Of a stretch of 55,063 nt of DNA, positions 22,930-34,645 are shown piece by piece. The DNA is from Acidobacteriaceae bacterium (GTDB lineage: Bacteria > Acidobacteriota > Terriglobia > Terriglobales > Acidobacteriaceae): the NCBI GenBank assembly GCA_003138515.1, contig PLGG01000042.1, positions 1 through 55,063 of the forward strand, in the 5' to 3' direction. The position numbers and the translations under genes are program-made. The number at the start of each line of letters is the position of its first letter. The stretch's first letter is position 1. A model generated the notes under the pieces. It did not search any database, was not told the origin of the DNA, and saw nothing but the letters and a program-made list of their open reading frames with translations.

Positions 22930-24882
22930 TTATTGCGCCGGAAGCTCGGCGTGGAAATGCTGCCAGATGGTTTCCGCGGTTTTGCGAGAGACGACTGCGG
23001 CGAGCGAATCGGGCGTGGCTTGCTCGACGTCGCGCAGGCTGCCGAAGTGCGTGAGCAGGCGCTGGCGGGTTTGCGGGCCGACACCGGGAATATTCAGTAG
23101 CTCGGAATCGCGGTCGCGCATGGCGCGGCGCTGGCGGTGGTAGCCGACGGCGAAGCGATGGCTCTCGTCGCGGATGAGCTGGACGAGATGAAGCACGGGC
23201 GAGCGGCGGTCGAGGACGATGGGCTCGTCTTCGTTGCCGTAGAGGTAGATGACCTCTTCTCTTTTTGCAATCGATGCCAGCGGCTGCGAGGTGAAGCCGA
23301 GGGATTCGAGCGCGTCTGCGGCAGCGTGAAGCTGGCCGAGGCCGCCGTCGACGAGGATTAAAGAGGGCATGGGCTGGGCATTTGGATCGGCCACGGCGTC
23401 ATCCTTCAGCCGGCGGTAGCGGCGCTCGACCACCTCGCGCATGGAGGCGAAATCGTCGACGCCGGCGACGGTTTTCACCTTGAATTTGCGATAGGCGGAT
23501 TTGTTCATCTTGCCGTCTTCCCAGACGACGAGCGAAGCGACGGTTTCCGCGCCCTGGATGTGCGAGATGTCGAAGCACTCGATGCGGCGGGGAAGCTCGG
23601 GGAGCATGAGCGCGTCGGCGAGCGCTTCCTGAATGGCCTTGCGCGAAGGCTCGAGGACACGGAAGCGCTGCGTGTAGGACTGGTGGGCGTTCTGGCCGGC
23701 AAGATCGACAAGGGATTTCTTGTCGCCGCGCTGCGGGACGGCGATTTCGATCTTGTGGCCAGTGCGCTCGGTGAGCAGCGCGGCGAGGGTCTCGCGGTCG
23801 TCGAAATCGACAGGGACGAGGATCGAGCGCGGGACGTATTGCTGGTCGATGTAGAGCTGCTTGAGAAGCGCGGAAAAGACTGTTCCCGCATTGAAGGTGG
23901 GCGCATCCGGCTCTGGAAAAGCAACCGCAGATCCTTCAACTCGTCGCCGCGGCGACTCGCTCAGGATGACAGACTCACTACCGGAATGAGGCTCTTCGTC
24001 GAAGGCTTCCATGAGGCCGGGTAGGTCTTCCCAGAAGAACTCGCGGCGATCGACGATTTTGCCGTTGCGCATGTGGAAGAGATTGACGGCCAGGCTGCCG
24101 TCCTCGAAGTGGTAGCCGAAGACGTCGGCGTCGTCGTTGAGCTCGGCGGTGGCGATGCGCTGCTTTTCCTTGAGCTGGTGCACGGTGGAGAGCTGATCGC
24201 GCAGGCGCGCGGCGGCCTCGAACTGCTCGGTCTCGGCGGCGGCCATCATGCGCGCGGTGAGGGTACGCTCAAGCTCGGCATGGCGGCCCTCGAGAAAAAG
24301 CTGCGCGTCGCGGACGGCTTGCTTGTAGGCATCGGGGGTGGTGAGGCCTTCGACGCAGGGGCCGAGGCAGCGATGAATGTAGTACTGCAGGCAGGCGCGC
24401 GGGTGGTAACGCGAGAGATCGATCTTGCAACTGGGCAGCAGAAAGCTGCGATGGATCAGCTCGACAACTCGGTAGGCAAGGTTGCCGGGGAAGTAAGGGC
24501 CGTAATAGGCGGAGCCATCCTTGCGCAGGCGGCGCGTGACGAAGACCTTGGGGAAGCGGTCGGCGAGGGTGAGCTTGACGTAGGGGTAAGTCTTGTCGTC
24601 GCGCAGCAGAATGTTGAAGCGCGGCTTGCGCTGCTTGATGAGATTGTTCTCGAGGGCGAGGGCTTCATGCTCGTTGGCGACGAGGATGTAGTCGATGTCG
24701 ACGGCCTCGCGCATGAGCGAGCCGGTTTTGGCGTTGGCCTGCGAGGCCTCGAGCAGATAGGAACGCACGCGCGAGCGGAGGTTGTTGGCCTTGCCGACGT
24801 AGATGATCTCGCCCTCGGCGTTCTTGTAGAGATACACGCCAGGCTGGGTGGGCAGGGTGCGGATTTTTTCGTAGAGATCCAT
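22930..24882 (-). CDS. uvrC: Excinuclease ABC subunit C
   Basis: A dual-incision nuclease of nucleotide-excision repair, 650 residues. Order: GIY-YIG domain (P-G-V-Y-L-Y-K..I-I-Y-V-G-K-A, about 10-90), UVR domain near 205-240 (UvrB contact), RNase H-like domain (F-D-I-S-H-I-Q-G near the middle) and C-terminal helix-hairpin-helix (I-P-G-V-G-P-Q-T-R). ATG 24882 matches the conserved N-terminus. Residues 305-321 (V-I-L-S-E-S-P-R-R-R-V-E-G-S-A-V-A) are encoded by a dispersed palindromic repeat inserted in frame just before the second nuclease domain; no other UvrC that I know carries this. uvrA lies 3 kb away on the same strand. Confidence 0.96.
   Translation of the reverse strand: MDLYEKIRTLPTQPGVYLYKNAEGEIIYVGKANNLRSRVRSYLLEASQANAKTGSLMREAVDIDYILVANEHEALALENNLIKQRKPRFNILLRDDKTYPYVKLTLADRFPKVFVTRRLRKDGSAYYGPYFPGNLAYRVVELIHRSFLLPSCKIDLSRYHPRACLQYYIHRCLGPCVEGLTTPDAYKQAVRDAQLFLEGRHAELERTLTARMMAAAETEQFEAAARLRDQLSTVHQLKEKQRIATAELNDDADVFGYHFEDGSLAVNLFHMRNGKIVDRREFFWEDLPGLMEAFDEEPHSGSESVILSESPRRRVEGSAVAFPEPDAPTFNAGTVFSALLKQLYIDQQYVPRSILVPVDFDDRETLAALLTERTGHKIEIAVPQRGDKKSLVDLAGQNAHQSYTQRFRVLEPSRKAIQEALADALMLPELPRRIECFDISHIQGAETVASLVVWEDGKMNKSAYRKFKVKTVAGVDDFASMREVVERRYRRLKDDAVADPNAQPMPSLILVDGGLGQLHAAADALESLGFTSQPLASIAKREEVIYLYGNEDEPIVLDRRSPVLHLVQLIRDESHRFAVGYHRQRRAMRDRDSELLNIPGVGPQTRQRLLTHFGSLRDVEQATPDSLAAVVSRKTAETIWQHFHAELPAQ
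23921..23971. repeat. Palindromic dispersed element, copy B (inside uvrC)
   Basis: Shares the flanks AACCGCAG-R-TCCTTC and GCTCAGGATGACA with copy A at 5401-5453. The centre GTCGCCGCGGCGAC differs in sequence but is again a perfect palindrome. It is read in frame on the uvrC strand. Confidence 0.85.
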
Positions 24883-25056
24883 TGTTGGGCGATGCGCAGC
24901 GGGCCAGTCATTAGGACGCGGTGGCCCAATTCTTAGAATATCGAGAATCGAGAGGACGCGTTGGCCCGGGAGGTTGCGCCGCCGCGGTTTGGGTTGGGCC
25001 GGGTGAAGGTTGGGCAAAGCTTACCGGCAAAGGTAAAAATTACACAGTTTTCGGGG

Positions 25057-25095
25057 TGTGCAGAATTGCACAAGCTGGTTGTAATCTCCTTATTT
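25057..25095 (+). promoter_or_regulatory. Promoter and overlapping palindrome of the OmpA-like gene
   Basis: TTGCAC (25066-25071), 18-nt spacer, TTATTT (25090-25095). The perfect palindrome TGTGCA-GAAT-TGCACA (25057-25072) covers the -35. The leader also has a GCAGGG/CCCTGC hairpin at 25155-25171. Confidence 0.5.
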
Positions 25096-25215
25096 TTCAT
25101 CGAGTTGCATGACGACACAGGATTGGACGGCGGCGTGCACATCCATAGGCAAAAGCAGGGTACTTCCCTGCGGAAGAGCGCGATACGCGCCAGCAGGGAA
25201 TGGAGAGGTGAAATC

Positions 25216-25986
25216 ATGATGCATCGATTTGGATTTGCGTTGACAGCAGCGGCGCTGATGGCGTTTGGCGTGACGGGATGCGCCACAAAGAATTATGTGC
25301 GGACTCAGACCCAGCCGCTGATCGATCACACCGGTCAACTGGAACAGAAGACCGCGGACAATAACCGAGCGGCCCACGACGTGGACGACCGTGCGACGGC
25401 GGGCATTGCGCATGCGCAAGGCGCAGCCGACACGGCTGAAACGGATGCGCAGAGCGCGTCGCAAGCGGCGAACACCGCCGACACCGCGGCCAACGATGTG
25501 GCGCACCGCGCCGACTCGCTGGACAGCGTGGTGAAGGGGCTGGACAACTACAAGCAAGTGGCCGCAGTTTCGGTCACCTTCGGCTTTGACAAGGCCGCGC
25601 TGACCACCGATGACAAATCGCAACTGGACAGCTTTGCGGCGTCGCTTGGTTCCGCGAAGAGCTACATTCTGGAAGTGACCGGCGGAACGGATTCGGTAGG
25701 TTCCGCGCAGTACAACTACGACCTGAGCCAGCGCCGCGCGGATGCGGTGGTGCAGTACCTGGCGGCGAAGTATGGCGTCGCGCCGCACCGCTTCTATCTG
25801 ATCGGCATCGGCAAGGATCAGTTTGTGGCCTCGAACGATACGGCCGCGGGGCGTAAACAGAACCGGCGCGTGCAGGTTCAACTGCTCTCGAACATGAGCA
25901 GCGATACGCAGAGCCCGGCCCCAACCACCACCGGACAGTCCAGTGCGCCGGCGGGTCAGGTTACATCCTCACCGGTTCCCGAATAA
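25216..25986 (+). CDS. OmpA-family peptidoglycan-binding lipoprotein
   Basis: A 256-residue protein. A lipoprotein signal ends V-T-G-C with Cys22 as the lipidated residue. Residues 30-100 are Ala/Asp-rich heptad-like sequence with many D-T-A, resembling the coiled-coil of Lpp/OprI-type spacers. Residues 110-225 are an OmpA-like domain (S-V-T-F-G-F-D-K-A-A-L, then Y-N-Y-D-L-S-Q-R-R-A with the diaminopimelate-binding Asp and Arg). The tail is Pro/Ser/Thr-rich. It probably tethers the outer membrane to the wall. ATG 25216 (or 25219) follows GAGAGG. A terminator follows. Confidence 0.9.
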   Translation: MMHRFGFALTAAALMAFGVTGCATKNYVRTQTQPLIDHTGQLEQKTADNNRAAHDVDDRATAGIAHAQGAADTAETDAQSASQAANTADTAANDVAHRADSLDSVVKGLDNYKQVAAVSVTFGFDKAALTTDDKSQLDSFAASLGSAKSYILEVTGGTDSVGSAQYNYDLSQRRADAVVQYLAAKYGVAPHRFYLIGIGKDQFVASNDTAAGRKQNRRVQVQLLSNMSSDTQSPAPTTTGQSSAPAGQVTSSPVPE

Positions 25987-26032
25987 CACAGGACCTTTTC
26001 CCAGATCGTTGTTTCTCTTGAGAGCACGAAGG

Positions 26033-26058
26033 GCAGACCCAGGCGGGTCTGCTCTTTG
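26033..26058 (+). terminator. Intrinsic terminator of the OmpA-like gene
   Basis: An 8-bp stem GCAGACCC/GGGTCTGC (26033-26040, 26045-26052) with loop AGGC, followed by TCTTTGTGTTT. Confidence 0.82.
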
Positions 26059-26115
26059 TGTTTGTTGGGACTGCGCTTTTGTTGGGGCCGGTCCTCTGTT
26101 GTGGCTGCGCCGGGA

Positions 26116-26724
26116 TCAGGCGGTGGAAGGCTGCTTCAGGTGCTCGGCTCGGACGTCGTTGGCGGTGAAGAGGCGCAGGAAAGGCGCATTTTTTGCGGCG
26201 GCTTCGACGGCGGGGCGGCCGGCGGCCTCTTCGCGCTCGACGATGCAGACGACTGCGGCGACGATCATGCCGGCTTCCTGCGCAGCTTCGATAGCGGCGA
26301 TGGTGGAGGCGCCGGTGGTGCAGACGTCGTCGACGATGATGACGCGAGCGCCCTCGCGGCAGACGCCTTCGATGCGGCGGCCTGTGCCGTGAGCTTTTTC
26401 TGCCTTGCGCACGAGGAAGCCGTGGAGCAGCGGCGCGTTGGGATGCGATTGCGCGCGCCAGGCGCTGGCGGTGGCGACGTTGGAGACGATGGGGTCGGCG
26501 CCCATGGTGAGGCCGCCGACGGCCTCAGCGTCGATTTTGTTGGCTTCGAGCAGCTCGAGGATGGCGTGGCCGGAGAGGCGGCCGCCTTCGGCGTGCAGCG
26601 TGGTGGTGCGGCAGTCGATGTAGTAGTCGCTCGTGCCGCCAGAGGAGAGCTTGAACTGGCCGAGCTTGAAGCTGGTTCGGGCGAGGAGCGAGAGAAGCTG
26701 CTGGGCGTGGGTTTGGTCGGGCAT
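26116..26724 (-). CDS. pyrE: Orotate phosphoribosyltransferase
   Basis: Transfers ribose phosphate from PRPP to orotate in UMP synthesis; 202 residues. The PRPP loop is V-I-I-V-D-D-V-C-T-T-G-A-S-T; the catalytic loop Lys lies in L-V-R-K-A-E-K-A-H-G-T-G; the orotate site is in F-K-L-S-S-G-G-T-S-D-Y-Y-I-D. ATG 26724 is preferred over 26733 because TAGAAT ends exactly 7 nt upstream with no Shine-Dalgarno, suggesting an internal leaderless promoter. It is also last gene of a likely uvrA-protease-pyrE operon. Confidence 0.93.
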   Translation of the reverse strand: MPDQTHAQQLLSLLARTSFKLGQFKLSSGGTSDYYIDCRTTTLHAEGGRLSGHAILELLEANKIDAEAVGGLTMGADPIVSNVATASAWRAQSHPNAPLLHGFLVRKAEKAHGTGRRIEGVCREGARVIIVDDVCTTGASTIAAIEAAQEAGMIVAAVVCIVEREEAAGRPAVEAAAKNAPFLRLFTANDVRAEHLKQPSTA

Positions 26725-26750
26725 CGAAACCATTCTAAGCTGGCTGCCTT

Positions 26751-27868
26751 TCACATTTTGTCGAAGTGGCGGAAGCCGCCGGTGCCAATCAAAGCCAGAG
26801 CGAAAATGATGAAGTTGTAGCAGGCGTGGACGAGAGTGCTCGCGGCGAGGGAGCGTGTTTTGAGGCGCACTGTGCAAAGAATCAGGCTGACAAGAATCAG
26901 GAGCAGAAACGGCCCGAGCGAGTGGCCCTGCTGGTCGACATGAAGCAGGGCGAAGGGCAGACTGGTGAGAATGGAGCCGACGATCATGGCGGGGACGGAC
27001 CATTGTGGGTGGCCGTTGGGGTCGATCGGAGGAGCGGGCTTTTGGGAGAATTGCTCGGCTGTCCAGTCCCACGCCGTGCACAGCGCGGGCAGAAGAAAGC
27101 CGCGGAAAAACATCTCCTCAAATAAGGGCGCGATCGTCGTGCCGAAGGCGAACATCAGCCATGCGGCTCCCGGAGAGCGCATCATTTTCTCGATGGGAGC
27201 GTTGGAGGGGCCGGGCATGAGCACTTCGTCGAGTGCAGCGAGCAGGGCGCAGCCCAGGGCCGTTGCGGCAAGGGGCCAGAATCTGTGCATTGCAACCGCG
27301 CCGCGCCATTGCAGTCCGGCAAAGAACTTCTCATGCCAAAAGAGAGGGAAGATGACGAAGCTGAGCGCAAAAGTGACGAGGTAGAGGATGGCCTCGGTGC
27401 CGAGCAGCAGTGGGACGTTGCTGGCGGCAGCCGGGGTGGTCAGATTCAGGCCGGTTGGCAGGTAATGTGAAACGAGAAAAAGCAAGACGCCAAGGCAGAC
27501 GGAGCCGACTCCAAGGAGCAGCATCAGAAGGCCGAGGTGCCCGAGGTGCGGCAGGCGCACCGGCGGACGAACTGGAGGCTGAATGAAGGACTGGAAGAGC
27601 TGCGGTTCGAAACCGGGCGACGGAATCGGTGACGGGTTGGGCGACGGGCTGGGCGGCGCATACGAGACGAAGAGCTGCCCGGGCGCAGGTGGAAGGGACT
27701 CGGGTGAAGCGGGCTCGGCCTCGGTCCGCGTCAATTCGACAGGCTGATCTTCGGCGGCGTCGTGGGCCGGAGGTGGCGCGAGGCTTGCGGAGTCTGCTGC
27801 CGGTTCAATTGCGGACACGGACTCGGGTTCGGGCGCAGGATCGAGCGATTCATCTTCGGGGAAGTCGT

Positions 27869-27872
<4 letters not shown>
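26751..27872 (-). CDS. CPBP-family intramembrane glutamic protease
   Basis: A 373-residue membrane protein. The first ~100 residues are hydrophilic, Pro/Ser/Glu-rich and probably disordered. Then come about eight membrane helices. The Abi/CPBP motifs are F-E-E-M-F-F-R-G-F (EExxxR), then F-A-L-L-H-V-D and the late H-A-C-Y-N-F, which supply the catalytic Glu and His residues. Relatives include CAAX prenyl proteases and bacteriocin-immunity proteins; the substrate here is unknown. Its ATG overlaps the uvrA stop by 4 nt and pyrE starts 27 nt after it. Confidence 0.9.
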
Positions 27873-30955
<3,083 letters not shown>

Positions 30956-31192
30956 GAATGAGTTCTTCGAAGACGGTGGGTACTTTCGAGTATCGAGTGA
31001 TCCCTTTAGCTCGACTGAAAACGACACACTAGGGGTATTCTATTTGCCAACAGAAACGAGGGTCAACGCGGCGCATTTTCTGCGACAATCGCAAAGATGA
31101 ATGCGCGGCTGACGGGTAATCCTTTCTGACCGCGACGCGCAGGTTGCGGCAGGCGTTCGCGTTCATCCCCGAAGCGGCCCGAGGCGGTTTTA

Positions 31193-31360
31193 ATGGCGGA
31201 CTTGTTGAATCTGGCGATGTTGATTTGCGCCTCACTGGGCGCGATGGCCTTTGGAATTCTAGCCGCCTATGCTGTGTTGCGCGTGGGCTTTGTGCTCATG
31301 CGGCCGCGAAAGAAGCCGGCGCCGGTGAAGGCGCAAACCGAAGCCGCGCGCATCTCGTAA
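31193..31360 (+). CDS. Small single-pass membrane protein
   Basis: A 55-residue protein below common length cut-offs. M-A-D-L-L-N then a ~30-residue hydrophobic stretch rich in Ala, Leu and Gly, then a strongly basic R-P-R-K-K-P tail, predicting an N-out/C-in single helix. No Shine-Dalgarno is obvious (GGCGG lies near). It is divergent from uvrA. Function unknown; composition and frame support a real gene. Confidence 0.6.
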   Translation: MADLLNLAMLICASLGAMAFGILAAYAVLRVGFVLMRPRKKPAPVKAQTEAARIS

Positions 31361-31422
31361 AAATCAACCTTCAGCTTTCAGCAATTCTCACGCAGGCCGA
31401 TGGCGGCTTGGCCGATCCTGCG

Positions 31423-32274
31423 TCAATTCGGCGGGTTCTGCTGACCGTCTTGCGATTGCTGCATTTGGCGATTCCGCTCCTGGATCATCTGCTGCGGAGT
31501 GCGGATGGGAACGGGAGGGCCAGAGCTGTTCGGCGGCGGCGGCGGCGGCTCCTGCTCAGCCTCCGGTTCGGTGGCCTGCTGGCCCGAGTCAGTGTCCTCG
31601 TTGTTGGGCGGCGCCGGAGTTTTATTGGCTGTGGTCTGCATGGCGCTTCCGGGGGGGATAGTCAGCACAATCCGGCGCGGCGTGCCCGCGCCGCGGTCAC
31701 CAATCATCAGGACGTTGTAGCCGGAGCCGTCCAGGAGCTGAGAGATCACGTCGCGCGCGGGCCCCGGGCCATAGGTGCCGAAGATCCGCTGATCCGCGCC
31801 CAATCCTTCCACTTTGGCGCCAGTGTCGGTGGAAATGTCCTTCAGAATCTGCGACAGGCTGGAATTGGAGGCGACGATGAGCAGCCCGTGGCTGTCATAA
31901 ACGACGGATGCTGCACCGGGAAGATCGTTAGCAGGCCAATTCGGGGCTGGTGGCAGGACCGGCGCGGGCGGCGGAGCCGGCTGGGGTGGAGGCACGGCGG
32001 CGGCAGGTTTCTTGTGCGGATGAACGGATTTGTGTGTGGGAGCGGCGGGCGGAGCGGAGGTCGACTTTGTTGTTGCCCCATTGGTTTGAGCCCCACTTGT
32101 TTGAGCCGAGACCGGCGCGCTTGGCAGCAACAGGAACGGGGCCGCACAAAGCGCGGCGCATGCGGTCAACGACGCAGTAAAGCGCGCGGCCAGCCGGCGT
32201 GCGACGCTTGCAGATCGCAGGAGCGAGCAGAGAGCCCGCGGGGATTCCGCTTGCAGTGACGGCTGCGTACGCAT
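31423..32274 (-). CDS. Secreted STN-domain (secretin/TonB N-terminal-like) protein
   Basis: A 283-residue protein. ATG 32274 is preceded by GGAGG. A long signal peptide ends near S-A-Q-T, followed by a Pro/Ala/His/Lys-rich linker (about 60-115). Residues 115-205 resemble a secretin/TonB short N-terminal domain: V-V-Y-D-S-H-G-L-L-I-V-A-S-N-S-S-L-S-Q-I-L-K-D-I, then I-F-G-T-Y-G-P-G and V-L-M-I-G-D. A Gln/Pro/Asn-rich tail follows. It contains no barrel or secretin domain, so it may be a periplasmic adaptor. Divergent from another secreted protein gene. Domain call by motif only. Confidence 0.65.
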   Translation of the reverse strand: MRTQPSLQAESPRALCSLLRSASVARRLAARFTASLTACAALCAAPFLLLPSAPVSAQTSGAQTNGATTKSTSAPPAAPTHKSVHPHKKPAAAVPPPQPAPPPAPVLPPAPNWPANDLPGAASVVYDSHGLLIVASNSSLSQILKDISTDTGAKVEGLGADQRIFGTYGPGPARDVISQLLDGSGYNVLMIGDRGAGTPRRIVLTIPPGSAMQTTANKTPAPPNNEDTDSGQQATEPEAEQEPPPPPPNSSGPPVPIRTPQQMIQERNRQMQQSQDGQQNPPN

Positions 32275-32456
32275 CGGAATCGCCTCCTTCGAGTCTATTG
32301 AGTAGCAGATCGCTGCCGTTCGACGGCACACAGGGCTGCAGCGCTCGACCGCTGGGCCACGTACCGGCTGCCCTAAGTAATAGACTAGCAGTGGCCGATG
32401 GACGCTCGAAAGATTGCTCGGCGAGGAATCTTTGGGCAGAGAGGATTTTGGCGGGA

Positions 32457-33446
32457 ATGCGCATCGGATGGAGCATATTGGCACTGTTGGCGTTGCTTCT
32501 GGCGCCACTGGCAAGCCGGGCGACGAGTTGCACCGCACAGGCCGAATTGGGCTCGCTGGACCGCGATGCGCTGGCCGCGGCCACGGGCCGGGTGGCAACG
32601 GCAGTTCTGGCGCAGGATTTCAACGCACTGCAGGCCAACCTGCTGCCGCAGGAAGCCTCGCAGTGGAGCGGCATTCACGCCGCCGTGGAGCAGGCAGCGC
32701 CGCTGGTCAAGGGCGGAAACTTCCAGTTGCGGGATGTGTACCTGCTGGACGCAAGCGACCAGACCGCGACGGCCGATGCGCAATTCTTCTGTTCGAATGC
32801 GACCGGCTCTCTGACTGTGACCATCAATATGAGCGCACTGCCGCCGGGGCGATACGCTGTGGTGCTGGCCGATGCAGTGGGCTCGCCGCTGGCCGGCCAG
32901 ATGGGGCTGGTTCTGGCGTGGGATGGCGCCGCTACCGCGTGGAAGCTCGCCGGGCTGACGGTTCGGCCGGGGAAGTTCGACGGACATGACGGCGTATGGT
33001 ACTGGATGCGCGCGCGCGAGTTGGCCGCGAATGAGCCCAAATCCGATTCCTGGAGCGCGTGGCTCAGCTACGATGCGGCGCGTTACCTGCTGCTGCCGGT
33101 GGATTTTTTGTCGTCGCCGAATCTGGACAAATTGAGGAAGGAGCAGTCGCTGATCGCGCCTCCGCAAAACCAGTTTCCAATGTCGCTGCCGGATGGAGAC
33201 CGCACATGGAAGATTGACGCGGTGGGACTCGATGCGTCTCTGCACGAGCCCGATCTCGGCGTGGCGTACGACTCGACGGGCGTCACTGATCCGGCGGCGC
33301 TGCGGACCGAGGCGACCTCGGTGATGAGCGCGTTCCTCAAGGCGGAGCCGGGAATTCGCGCGAACTTTCACGGGCTGTGGGCGTATGCGGAGAAGGACGG
33401 GAAGCGGACGCCGGTGATGGAGCTGCCGATGAAGGAAATTCCGTAG
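32457..33446 (+). CDS. Secreted protein of unknown function
   Basis: A 329-residue protein starting at ATG 32457; a signal peptide cleaves near S-R-A-T-S-C. No family is recognised. The body alternates short beta-like segments with W-Y-W-M-R-A-R-E-L-A and a mid-region N-F-Q-L-R-D-V-Y-L-L-D. Two Cys residues lie at the mature N-terminus and in F-F-C-S-N. It is divergent from the STN-domain gene; a GTCTATT/AATAGAC inverted pair (32293-32299 and 32379-32385) lies in the shared 182-nt spacer, overlapping a TAGACT -10-like box on each strand. Coregulation is inference. Confidence 0.7.
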   Translation: MRIGWSILALLALLLAPLASRATSCTAQAELGSLDRDALAAATGRVATAVLAQDFNALQANLLPQEASQWSGIHAAVEQAAPLVKGGNFQLRDVYLLDASDQTATADAQFFCSNATGSLTVTINMSALPPGRYAVVLADAVGSPLAGQMGLVLAWDGAATAWKLAGLTVRPGKFDGHDGVWYWMRARELAANEPKSDSWSAWLSYDAARYLLLPVDFLSSPNLDKLRKEQSLIAPPQNQFPMSLPDGDRTWKIDAVGLDASLHEPDLGVAYDSTGVTDPAALRTEATSVMSAFLKAEPGIRANFHGLWAYAEKDGKRTPVMELPMKEIP

Positions 33447-33463
33447 GGGCGGGGAACAAGCCA

Positions 33464-33491
33464 CCCCAGCGACGAAGACCTGTCGCTGGGG
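33464..33491. repeat. Hairpin repeat, CCCAGC...GCTGGG family
   Basis: A 10-bp perfect stem CCCCAGCGAC/GTCGCTGGGG with an 8-nt loop, followed by acCCCGG. It shares the outer stem and trailing CCCCGG with the hairpin at 3443-3484. A (G)GGAACAAG/GGGACCAAGG tract surrounds it. Confidence 0.75.
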
Positions 33492-33547
33492 ACCCCGGCA
33501 GGGACCGAGGGACCAAGGGAACAAGAAAGCGGAAAGGCGCTAGGGGA

Positions 33548-34606
33548 TTGGCAGGAATCGTTGATCTGCGTTCGGATACCGTGACTAAGCCGACGCTCGA
33601 AATGCGCGCGGCGATGGCGGCGGCCGAGGTCGGCGACGACGTTTACGGCGAGGACCCGACCGTCAACTTGCTGGAGCGGCGCGCGGCGGAGACGTTTGGC
33701 CGCGAAGCAGCGCTGTTTGTGCCCACGGGCACCATGGGAAACCAGATTGCGATTCGCACGTTGACGCAGCCTGGCCAGGAAGTGATTGCCGAATCGCGCG
33801 CGCACATTCTCGACTTCGAGATGGCGACGACGGCGGTCTTTTCCGGCTGCCTGATCCGTGCAGTGCCCGCTGAGGGCGGCATTCTGACCTGGAAGCACAT
33901 TGAGCCGGCGATCAGCCCCTATGGAGGGTTCCGCGCGGCGACTGGGCTGATTGAGATTGAGAACACTGCAAATTTGGCGGGTGGGCGGGTGACTCCGCTG
34001 GGTGTGTTGGAGGAAATCTGGGATGGGGCGAGGGCGCACAAACTCCCGCTGCACCTCGACGGCGCGCGCATCTTTAATGCGGCTGTGGCGTTGGGCGTCG
34101 ATGTGAAGACCCTTACGCGCGGCTTCGACACGGTGATGTTCTGTTTGTCGAAAGGATTGGGCGCGCCGGTGGGATCGATGCTTGTGGGTTCGGCGGCATT
34201 GATTGCGCGAGCGCGGGTTTACCGGAAAGCATTAGGCGGCGGCATGAGGCAGGCGGGTATTCTGGCCGCGGCGGGACTGATTGCGCTCGAAGAGGGACCG
34301 AAGCGCCTCGGCGAAGATCACGCCAACGCGCGGCTGCTGGCCGAGGCGTTGGCTCATACCGAGGGCGTAGCAATTGATCTAGAAACAGTGGAGACGAATA
34401 TTGTGGTCTTCCGGCTGGCGGCGGGGAAGGGCGCGGGAGAGTTGGCGGCGCGGCTGAAGGCGCGCGGAGTTCTGGTGGGCGCGTTTGGGCCGGACGCGAT
34501 CCGGGTGGTGACGCATCGCGACGTGAGCCGGAAAGACTGCATCGACGCGGCCGAGGCGCTGACGGAAGAAATTGAGGCGGGAATCAAAACGGCCAGCATC
34601 AAATGA
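33548..34606 (+). CDS. ltaE: Low-specificity L-threonine aldolase
   Basis: A PLP enzyme splitting threonine to glycine and acetaldehyde; 352 residues. The hallmark start D-L-R-S-D-T-V-T-K-P-T begins right after the TTG start (M-A-G-I-V). The PLP lysine is in F-C-L-S-K-G-L-G-A-P-V-G-S, and the cofactor Asp in L-H-L-D-G-A-R-I-F-N. No upstream ATG fits; a purine-rich GGAAAGG lies 10-15 nt before. Threonine for it could come from thrCB at 16.5 kb. Its stop lies inside the shared terminator with glnA. Confidence 0.93.
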   Translation: MAGIVDLRSDTVTKPTLEMRAAMAAAEVGDDVYGEDPTVNLLERRAAETFGREAALFVPTGTMGNQIAIRTLTQPGQEVIAESRAHILDFEMATTAVFSGCLIRAVPAEGGILTWKHIEPAISPYGGFRAATGLIEIENTANLAGGRVTPLGVLEEIWDGARAHKLPLHLDGARIFNAAVALGVDVKTLTRGFDTVMFCLSKGLGAPVGSMLVGSAALIARARVYRKALGGGMRQAGILAAAGLIALEEGPKRLGEDHANARLLAEALAHTEGVAIDLETVETNIVVFRLAAGKGAGELAARLKARGVLVGAFGPDAIRVVTHRDVSRKDCIDAAEALTEEIEAGIKTASIK

Positions 34607-34617
34607 TGCTGGCCGTT
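34588..34617. terminator. Bidirectional terminator between ltaE and glnA
   Basis: A 14-bp perfect inverted repeat (AACGGCCAGCATCA and complement) with a 2-nt core. The ltaE stop codon lies inside it. It lacks a long T-tract but is symmetric for the two convergent genes. Confidence 0.75.
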
Positions 34618-34645
34618 CAAAGCAACGCAGTGGTCTGGGAACTTC

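Noticed and set aside
24073..24936. Long plus-strand open frame opposite uvrC
   Set aside because: Shadow frame with biased Gly/Val/Glu composition typical of antisense in GC-rich DNA.
34588..34617. Hairpin as a mobile repeat
   Set aside because: Its position over the ltaE stop between convergent genes and lack of other copies fit a terminator better.
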